From DATCYX01 sp963714425 (lineage in GTDB: Bacteria; Chloroflexota; Anaerolineae; Anaerolineales; UBA4823), in the NCBI GenBank assembly GCA_963714425.1, contig CAVQOI010000001.1, positions 434,001 to 498,000 on the forward strand: 64,000 bases of DNA, in the 5' to 3' direction. Below are positions 55,357 to 62,360 of this stretch, piece after piece. The position numbers were made by a program, and so were the translations under genes. Under the pieces are notes generated by a model. That model saw only the letters and a list, made by a program, of their open reading frames with translations. It had not been told where the DNA came from and did not search any database. Each line of letters opens with the position of its first letter. Position 1 is the stretch's first letter.

Positions 55357-56140
55357 GCGCGTGCGCGGCGTTATTTTCGATATCGATGGTGTACTGACAT
55401 ATCGGGGAGAGGTTTATCCAGGCGCGGTCCAGGTTGTGGATACACTCCGTAACAACCATATCCTCCTGAGATTCTTAACCAACAGCACGCTGAAAAGCCG
55501 GGCATCCTGCGCTGAAAAACTTAGGTTGGCGGGATTTCGAGTTGAGGATGAACAGGTGATCACCGCTTCGTTTGCGACTGCGGTCTACTTGCGCACATTA
55601 AAGCCTCGATCTTGCTGGGTGATGGTCGACAGGGAGGGGATGGATGAATTTGTTGAATTCACCCAAGATAGTGAGGACCCGGAATACCTTGTTGTTGGAG
55701 ACAACCGGAGTAAGTTTGACTTCGCACACCTGAACCAGGCGTTACGCCTGCTCAAGCAGGGGGCGAAATTGATTGCCATGCAATCCGAGCTATTGGATAC
55801 CAGCATGGGAGATCTCGAGCTTAACGTCGGTTCTTGGGTAGGAATGCTGGAGAGGGCAGCTGGCGTACAGGCAGTCAGCATTGGCAAGCCCAGCGCTTTT
55901 GTATTTGAGCTGGCACTGGGCTCGATGGGTCTCGATAAGAAGGATGTAATTGTTGTGGGCGATCGTATCTCAACCGACGTGCTAGGAGCCAGAGCTCTCG
56001 GCATGCGTTCAATCCTGGTGAAGACCGGCGAGTTTGATGCGCGCGACCTCGACCAGGAACTAAAACCCGATCATATCCTCGAGTCCATCCAGGAGCTGCC
56101 TCCACTAATCCAGGGCTTCGAAATACGGCGCGAGGGATAG
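55343..56140 (+). CDS. HAD superfamily IIA phosphatase (NagD-like)
   Basis: The 265-residue protein has the HAD motifs VIFDIDGVLTYRGE (nucleophile and acid/base Asp), LTNSTLKSR, KPSAFVFELALGSMG and VVGDRISTDVLGARALGMRS, with a type IIA cap between. It could dephosphorylate a sugar phosphate; in this cluster a (mannosyl)glucosyl-3-phosphoglycerate phosphatase is plausible, which might also back up the disrupted gpgP. It overlaps the preceding phosphatase frame, indicating a single operon. Confidence 0.9.
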   Translation: MSSNERVRGVIFDIDGVLTYRGEVYPGAVQVVDTLRNNHILLRFLTNSTLKSRASCAEKLRLAGFRVEDEQVITASFATAVYLRTLKPRSCWVMVDREGMDEFVEFTQDSEDPEYLVVGDNRSKFDFAHLNQALRLLKQGAKLIAMQSELLDTSMGDLELNVGSWVGMLERAAGVQAVSIGKPSAFVFELALGSMGLDKKDVIVVGDRISTDVLGARALGMRSILVKTGEFDARDLDQELKPDHILESIQELPPLIQGFEIRREG

Positions 56141-56198
56141 CAAAAAGAAGAAAGCCAGCGAAAAAATTACCAGGAACGATATCACAGTTCACACTCCA

Positions 56199-56269
56199 TC
56201 TATGATAATTAACCCGAAACAAGCTTTGTGGATACTTTAGCATTCCGTTAAGGGTATCCACATCATAGA
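56199..56269. repeat. Nested inverted repeat in a convergent gap
   Basis: A 16-base right strand (GTATCCACATCATAGA) is complementary to two separate left segments, TCTATGAT and GTGGATAC. The result is an inner stem of 8 bp with an 18-nt loop and an outer stem of 8 bp with a 21-nt one-sided bulge. It lies between the convergent HAD and APH-like genes. It may end transcription or be part of a small structured RNA. Confidence 0.45.
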
Positions 56270-56304
56270 CGCATGTTGATAAGAATTGTTCCCAATTGAT
56301 AGGG

Positions 56305-57396
56305 TCAGGGGGCAAGTATGTGGGGAGAGATTACCCGCTGCACCAGCTCATAGTTCGAAGCATCTGAAAACCAGCGGATGGTCTCAATACTGTGCAGAAG
56401 GTACTGGGAATATTCGAGCGGGTCTAATTCTTTCGCATAATAATCCAGGATCGCCCAATTCATAACATACAGGTTGCCAGCCCGGATCATCTCGGGGAGG
56501 AATTGGAATTCTCCAGACGATAAAGGCTGGATACGTTTCAGACGGATGCACTCTTGCTGGTAAGCAGCGATAAAACGCGCGAATTGCTCCAGCCGCAGGT
56601 GCCCATTAGTTTTCGCTTCCCAGCTCACCATAAAATAGAATGCTGCCAGCCCAACATCGAAGCAGCGATAATCGACCTTGGACCAGTCAAAATCGAACAG
56701 CCCAACAATATCCTCCCCCTCGAATTTTAGATTGCCAGGATGGTAGTCGCAGTGGATGACAATTTGCGGCATGTTGGTCGCAGGCATCTGACTCAATATT
56801 TCGATGACATGTTTCGCTTCAGCTTGGATGAAGGGCAGATTTTCCGCCAGATAGTGATCAAAGCTTGTATTCTTGGATTGCCTGGCGGCATTTGTAGCCG
56901 TACCTTGAATGATTGGGAGAAGCTCGAGTATGCATGGCTCGACACGCCTGCCTTGAGGGGAGAAATCTATTACAGCGCTGTGGAACTGAGCGAGAATTTG
57001 GGCAGAGCGTTCTACCTCTAGGTCCGTACAGATCGGATTCACCCAGGTATAGCGATCCTCACCCGAAAGGAAATCGAAAACTGCGTAATATAAAGGCTCC
57101 TCTTCCGCGTGGCCTCCGGGTTTTATCAGATAAGTGCTGCCTCCTAACGCCGGGTGGACACAGGCGATGGGAGGGTATCCTTTGCCAGCCAGATGGTTGA
57201 TGAGGGAGTGCTCGAATTGCAGCTCCTGCTCTTTGATTCCCTGCTTATATTGGCGCAAGAAGTATTTCCGCTTCTCGGAAAGCCGGTCTGTTTCGATGGT
57301 GAAGCTGGTATTCACCGTGCCTCTCCGATCGCGTTCGTATGAGAGCAGCTCTCCCAGATCAAAATTACTGAGGATTTCCTGAAGTAGTGTGCGCAT
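56305..57396 (-). CDS. Aminoglycoside-phosphotransferase-like kinase
   Basis: The 363-residue protein has an APH/choline-kinase fold: a nucleotide lobe (TSFTIETDRLSEKRKYFLRQ), catalytic loop IVIHCDYHPGNLKFEG and metal-binding IVGLFDFDWSKVDYR. HCDYHPGN is the family hallmark. Such kinases phosphorylate sugars, amino acids (homoserine kinase II) or antibiotics. Next to the solute cluster a sugar or glycerate kinase role is conceivable, but nothing in the sequence proves it. An ATG is preferred to a TTG 20 codons upstream. Confidence 0.85.
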   Translation of the reverse strand: MRTLLQEILSNFDLGELLSYERDRRGTVNTSFTIETDRLSEKRKYFLRQYKQGIKEQELQFEHSLINHLAGKGYPPIACVHPALGGSTYLIKPGGHAEEEPLYYAVFDFLSGEDRYTWVNPICTDLEVERSAQILAQFHSAVIDFSPQGRRVEPCILELLPIIQGTATNAARQSKNTSFDHYLAENLPFIQAEAKHVIEILSQMPATNMPQIVIHCDYHPGNLKFEGEDIVGLFDFDWSKVDYRCFDVGLAAFYFMVSWEAKTNGHLRLEQFARFIAAYQQECIRLKRIQPLSSGEFQFLPEMIRAGNLYVMNWAILDYYAKELDPLEYSQYLLHSIETIRWFSDASNYELVQRVISPHILAP

Positions 57397-57519
57397 ATGG
57401 TTCAATAGTTCTCGCCGGACTGATTTGTTGTGACTGGTAGACCTGGCAGATGGCAAAGACAGGATAGGACAATTTTACCCGTAACTCGGAGCAACGCGTA
57501 TGGGAATAACTCAATATAT

Positions 57520-57545
57520 GTGACGTTTGTCACTTATGTGCACAT
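57520..57545 (+). promoter_or_regulatory. Probable ArsR operator (two dyads)
   Basis: GTGAC-GTTT-GTCAC is a perfect dyad whose flanks (ATAT/TTAT) extend it imperfectly. It is followed at once by the palindrome ATGTGCACAT. It lies 30-55 bases before the arsR start in the divergent gap, the usual place for an ArsR-family repressor site. Confidence 0.6.
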
Positions 57546-57574
57546 GGTTTGGTAATTAAAATATATTCGGGAAT

Positions 57575-57979
57575 ATGAATATGATTAAACGAGCTCTGTT
57601 CTCGAAACTATCACGGTTTTTCCGTGCCCTTTCCCAACCAGCACGGGTAAGGCTCCTCCTGGCGATTGGTGCCGGAGAAGCCTGTGTGTGCCATCTCGAA
57701 GCAGCCCTCAAGATGCGCCAGGCGTATATCTCCCAGCATTTAATGGCGCTGCGCCAGGCAGGTATTTTGACAACTCGCCGGGATGGGCGTTATATCTTCT
57801 ACCGGTTATCTGACCCGGAAATGACAGCTTTTATCCAGGAGGCTGCGCGGTTGGCAGGAATACAAGGTGGAGAAGGAGCAATGACCAGTGGGGAGCAGTG
57901 GCTTCCAGAATGTTGTTGCCCGAAGTGTGCTTCTGTCTCTGAAGAAAGATTGAGCATATCTGATCGCGTCCAGGCGTGA
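57575..57979 (+). CDS. arsR: ArsR-family metalloregulator
   Basis: The 134-residue repressor has a winged helix-turn-helix (FFRALSQPARVRLLLAI, then AYISQHLMALRQAGILTTRR, GRYIFYRL). The ACVCHL motif (Cys37, Cys39) corresponds to the As/Sb-sensing ELCVCDL site. An added C-terminal PECCCPKC cluster could contribute further thiols. It is the first gene of an operon with efflux permeases and presumably controls it. An ATG two codons later is an alternative start. Confidence 0.93.
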   Translation: MNMIKRALFSKLSRFFRALSQPARVRLLLAIGAGEACVCHLEAALKMRQAYISQHLMALRQAGILTTRRDGRYIFYRLSDPEMTAFIQEAARLAGIQGGEGAMTSGEQWLPECCCPKCASVSEERLSISDRVQA

Positions 57980-58013
57980 TCTGCACCTGCGAAAACGCAT
58001 TGGAAGGGATTTC

Positions 58014-59513
58014 ATGGAGATTGCAGCATATTTACTCAAGTTATTCCAGGGCGGGTTAGGAAACCTAGCAGCCTATCTGGCAGCTCATGTGCTGCTCTGT
58101 CTGGTGCCTGCGTTTTACATCGCCGGAGCGATGACGGCGCTCATCCCAAAAGAATCGGTCACGCGCTTCCTGGGGCGTAATACACCCAGGTTCATCTCGT
58201 ACCCGGCAGCAGCCCTAGCTGGGTCTGTGCTGGCGGTGTGCTCGTGTACGATCGTGCCGTTGTTTGCCGGCATCTACAAAAAAGGCGCCGGGATAGGCCC
58301 GGCAATCACTTTTTTATTCTTCGCTCCTGCAGCCAATATACTGGCACTGGTGTATACCGGCGGCGTTATTGGCGTCGACCTGGCGTTTGCACGATTGGTC
58401 CTATCACTGGCTTTCGGCATAGGCATCGGCATGATCATGGCGCTCATCTTTCGCAAGGACGATGTAGCTCACGATCAGGCTACCGACGCTCTTTTCGCCA
58501 AGCAGGTAACTAAAGGTATGCGCAGGGCGGCGTTGGCATTCCTGCTTGTGCTGGTGGCGCTGTTGCTATTCGGCACGCTCAAGCTTGGACTGCTCACGGA
58601 CACCTACGCCCAGGCGACGCTCCCCATCCCAGGTGTCGAGCGCCTCCAGACGACATTGGACCAGCTCGTCCCGTACGATCCTACCCGAGGAGAGGAAGGT
58701 GTGACGGTCCAGGGAGCCATCCTGATCGTCCTTTTAGCATTCATCGCTCTGGCATCCTGGAAAGGGTTGGAGAAGATCTTCGAGGAGATCAATAACTGGA
58801 CAAAAGCATCGCTCTGGTTGGTGGCTCTCACCCTGATGGTCGCCGCATTGGGAATGCGAGCCACTCCTAACGGTCTGGAAATCGCCCTGACGGGAAAGTT
58901 TATGGGCGTGCTCATAGCTCTGGCTGTTCTTGTTTACCTCGGCGTAAAGCACCTCAGCGAGGATGAGATTAGGAGTTTCTTGTGGGAGTCATGGCGTTTC
59001 GTCAAGCAGATCTTCCCGCTACTGATCGTGGGTGTATTCACGGTTGGGGTTTTTCGCCAGATCATCCGTCCTGAGTGGATTGAAGCATTGGCTGGGCAAA
59101 ATACGCTGTTAGGCAACCTGGCAGGCGTGGTCTTTGGCGTGTTCATGTATTTCCCAACGCTGGTGGAAGTGCCAATCGCCAAAATGTTCCTCGGTCTAGG
59201 GATGCACCGCGGCCCGTTACTGGCTTACCTGATGGCTGACCCCGAGCTCAGCCTGCAGAGCATTCTGATTGTGTCTGCGATAATCGGGCGGCTGAAATCG
59301 TGGACGTATGTGGGCTGGGTGGCACTGTTCAGCACACTAGCAGGGCTGATTTACGGAACCTGGGTGGATGGGACAAGTATTTGGATCGTGGCGCTCTATC
59401 TGGCTATTTTCCTATCCCTTCTGGCGAGTATCTTAACCCTGGTTAATCACCGCTCGTACCACCAGGGAGCGGCTCGATTTGAACCTGTTTCAAAAGAAAC
59501 AAGGAAGATATGA
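58014..59513 (+). CDS. ArsP-like permease (DUF318 family)
   Basis: The 499-residue membrane protein has about ten helices in two related halves, each near a P-rich motif: AVCSCTIVPLFAGIYKKGAG in the first and YFPTLVEVPIAKMFLGLGM in the second. The Cys pair in AVCSCTIVP and the fold match the permease family that includes ArsP, which exports trivalent organoarsenicals. Related proteins may export other metals. A central region of about 100 residues after the fifth helix is soluble. GGAAGGGA precedes the ATG. Confidence 0.88.
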   Translation: MEIAAYLLKLFQGGLGNLAAYLAAHVLLCLVPAFYIAGAMTALIPKESVTRFLGRNTPRFISYPAAALAGSVLAVCSCTIVPLFAGIYKKGAGIGPAITFLFFAPAANILALVYTGGVIGVDLAFARLVLSLAFGIGIGMIMALIFRKDDVAHDQATDALFAKQVTKGMRRAALAFLLVLVALLLFGTLKLGLLTDTYAQATLPIPGVERLQTTLDQLVPYDPTRGEEGVTVQGAILIVLLAFIALASWKGLEKIFEEINNWTKASLWLVALTLMVAALGMRATPNGLEIALTGKFMGVLIALAVLVYLGVKHLSEDEIRSFLWESWRFVKQIFPLLIVGVFTVGVFRQIIRPEWIEALAGQNTLLGNLAGVVFGVFMYFPTLVEVPIAKMFLGLGMHRGPLLAYLMADPELSLQSILIVSAIIGRLKSWTYVGWVALFSTLAGLIYGTWVDGTSIWIVALYLAIFLSLLASILTLVNHRSYHQGAARFEPVSKETRKI

Positions 59514-59593
59514 ATCCCGGGGTTGAATTGATTGCCCGAAGGTAATATCCGCATTCAACATTTCCTGTTGGATTAATTTTCACGGAGGTTAGC

Positions 59594-59845
59594 ATGCTCA
59601 CCATCAAAGTTCTCGGTTCCGGTTGTGCCAATTGTAAGAAGGTGGAAGAGATCGCCAGTCAGGCTGTAGCAGGCCTGGGCATCCAGGCAGAGATCATCAA
59701 GGTCACCGACTACAAGGACATGATGAACTACGACATCCTGTCGACACCAGGTCTGGTGGTCAATGATAAAGTGGTCTGCTCTGGGCGCATCCCCTCCCCC
59801 GCAGAGGTGACCACCTGGCTGGCCAATGCTCTGGAAAAAGCCTGA
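59594..59845 (+). CDS. Small thioredoxin-fold redox protein
   Basis: The 83-residue protein has the active-site CANCKK (Cys11, Cys14), the cis-proline region [17 protein letters not shown], and the length of the 'redox-active disulfide protein 2' family. These often accompany ArsP-like permeases. It may pass metalloid or electrons to the permease, which is inferred from context. GGAGG precedes the ATG, and acr3 follows after ten bases. Confidence 0.9.
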   Translation: MLTIKVLGSGCANCKKVEEIASQAVAGLGIQAEIIKVTDYKDMMNYDILSTPGLVVNDKVVCSGRIPSPAEVTTWLANALEKA

Positions 59846-59855
59846 GGGTACGATC

Positions 59856-60953
<1,098 letters not shown>

Positions 60954-61207
60954 CTGAAATCGGCTGGGGGATAGTTCTGCTTCCGAGAGGACTGGTATCA
61001 ATATCTGGCTGATCTCGCATGAGCAGCGAGGAGTCAATACAGCACGCTCAAGAGACATAAAACCTGCTGGGGGATAATCTGGGGGAGATGAGCCGTATAT
61101 ACCATCTGTAATAAATATTGATAGTACTTAATAATCACCCAATATTGTTGTTAGTTCTATTTAATCAAAATTTAATATTGGTATGTTATCGTTGTGTTAA
61201 GAGTTGC
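60954..61207 (+). other. Non-coding stretch between acr3 and the riboswitch
   Basis: No supportable gene is seen. The first half carries CTGGGGGATA twice and CTGGGGGAGA once (at 60964, 61067 and 61079). The second half becomes strongly AT rich (about 61100-61200) and should contain the promoter for the riboswitch-led transcript, although no convincing -35/-10 pair could be fixed. No terminator for acr3 is evident. Confidence 0.5.
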
Positions 61208-61297
61208 TTCAGAAAAGGCAAACCGGTCGAAAGGTCGGGACGCAAAGCCACGGATCTACCCAGCTCCTTGCTGCACGATAGCCGGGCCACCTCAGGC
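61208..61297 (+). promoter_or_regulatory. Class I cyclic di-GMP riboswitch (GEMM-I)
   Basis: The aptamer core is explicit. GGCAAACC is followed by a hairpin CCGGTC-GAAA-GGTCGG with GAAA tetraloop, then GGGACGCAAAGCC. A second hairpin region (CAGC-TCCTT-GCTG) and the closing GCCGGGCCACC complete it. These are the conserved elements of GEMM-I, including the tetraloop and its receptor. A hairpin CCCCA-AGTTTC-TGGGG at 61314-61329 and the AAGGAG ribosome site lie between it and the next start, so control may be translational; the on/off direction is not resolved. It should tie the downstream surface genes to c-di-GMP. Confidence 0.93.
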
Positions 61298-61358
61298 AAA
61301 AATTTTTTGAGCGCCCCAAGTTTCTGGGGAGAAATACGCAGAGGAAAAAGGAGTTGAC

Positions 61359-61745
61359 ATGTTTATCCAAAAGTTCGTTCGCACTCGCAGCATCGTTGCC
61401 ATCATTCTTGTTATCGTCCTCATGGTCGCAGCTTATGCCTACGCGGCCCAGAATGTCGTCCCGGTGAGCGGGGCAGGAGATGGTGACGAAGACATCAGCG
61501 GTTATACGGTGAGCCTTGTCACCTATACGCTTGATGCTGCCGATCCCAGCCTGATCGATGCAGTGAGCTTCAACATCGCGCCCACTGCTGGGGCAAGCCC
61601 TGCCAGGGAGGTTCAGGTTAAACTGGTTGACACCAGCACCACCTGGTTCGCATGCGATGAATCTGGCGCGCCGGCAGTCACTTGTGACATAACGGGGGTG
61701 ACTGTGATCAGCGCCAACCAGTTTCGCGTTGTGGCTGTCCAATAA
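61359..61745 (+). CDS. Small exported protein, possible matrix/pilin-like subunit
   Basis: The 128-residue protein has an N-terminal signal or anchor helix (residues 11-30, IVAIILVIVLMVAAYAYA) followed by a beta-rich domain with GYTVSLVTYTLDAADP, VSFNIAP and two cysteines that could pair. It is not a clear member of a named family. A TasA/camelysin-type secreted subunit processed by the SipW-like peptidase encoded next is a reasonable hypothesis from size and context. It is the first gene after the c-di-GMP riboswitch, with AAGGAG before the ATG. Confidence 0.75.
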   Translation: MFIQKFVRTRSIVAIILVIVLMVAAYAYAAQNVVPVSGAGDGDEDISGYTVSLVTYTLDAADPSLIDAVSFNIAPTAGASPAREVQVKLVDTSTTWFACDESGAPAVTCDITGVTVISANQFRVVAVQ

Positions 61746-61829
61746 CTCAGGTAGATCGACAACGATCTTCCTGCCCTTCTCTATCATGAGGGGTACAGAC
61801 GTAACCCATTTTAGCCCGCTCGTCCAATA

Positions 61830-61869
61830 GCAGAGCAGCACAGTACCAAATAAGTGCTGTGCGCTCTGC
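61830..61869 (+). other. Strong intergenic hairpin between the small exported protein and signal peptidase genes
   Basis: GCAGAGC-A-GCACAG pairs with CTGTGCGCTCTGC (13 bp with one bulged A, 13-nt loop). There is no T-run, so it more likely protects or partly attenuates the transcript, giving more of the small subunit than of the peptidase. It overlaps the GTG that would be an upstream start of the peptidase, which argues against that start. Confidence 0.75.
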
Positions 61870-61883
61870 CTATCAAATACACG

Positions 61884-62360
61884 ATGCTACATAACAGGCT
61901 GATGACACTCTATATCCAGGGGATGGTGGGGCTGCTCATTTTGGCGGCTGCATGGCTCTTCCTCGCTCCCATCCAGATCGGCGGCAAGCTGATCTATTTA
62001 ATCGTGACCGGCAGCAGCATGGAACCCGCCATGAGTAACGGTGACCTGGCAGTTCTCAGGCAGAGCCAAGATTTCCAAGTGGGCGATGTGGTGCTGTACC
62101 AGCACCCAAAAATTGGACCGGTAATCCACCGCATCATCGCCCTTGAAGAGGACCGCTACCTGTTGCAGGGTGATCATAACGATTGGGAGGATTCCTATCT
62201 GCCCACCTCCCAAGAGATTGCCGGCGAGCTGTGGTTCAACCTGCCCTATGCAGGGAAGATGATTCGAGGCTTCCGCTCGCCTGTTGGCGCGGCATTGCTG
62301 GCGGGGTTCCTGGGATTCTTCCTATTTTGGCCCGAATCAAAGCAAGTGGATGAGCTATGA
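61884..62360 (+). CDS. SipW-like (ER-type) signal peptidase I
   Basis: The 158-residue membrane protease has N- and C-terminal helices (GMVGLLILAAAWLFLAPI and GAALLAGFLGFFLFW), catalytic Ser45 in GSSMEPAM, and His82 in VIHRIIAL in place of the bacterial lysine. The GDHNDWED motif is also present. This Ser/His type resembles Bacillus SipW and archaeal/ER peptidases, which process matrix or pilus subunits. The start is uncertain: ATG here, or six codons later. The stop overlaps the next start as ATGA. Confidence 0.9.
   Translation: MLHNRLMTLYIQGMVGLLILAAAWLFLAPIQIGGKLIYLIVTGSSMEPAMSNGDLAVLRQSQDFQVGDVVLYQHPKIGPVIHRIIALEEDRYLLQGDHNDWEDSYLPTSQEIAGELWFNLPYAGKMIRGFRSPVGAALLAGFLGFFLFWPESKQVDEL

Noticed and set aside
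61118..61357. 79-codon plus-strand frame across the riboswitch
   Set aside because: It runs through the conserved GEMM-I aptamer and has no protein features.
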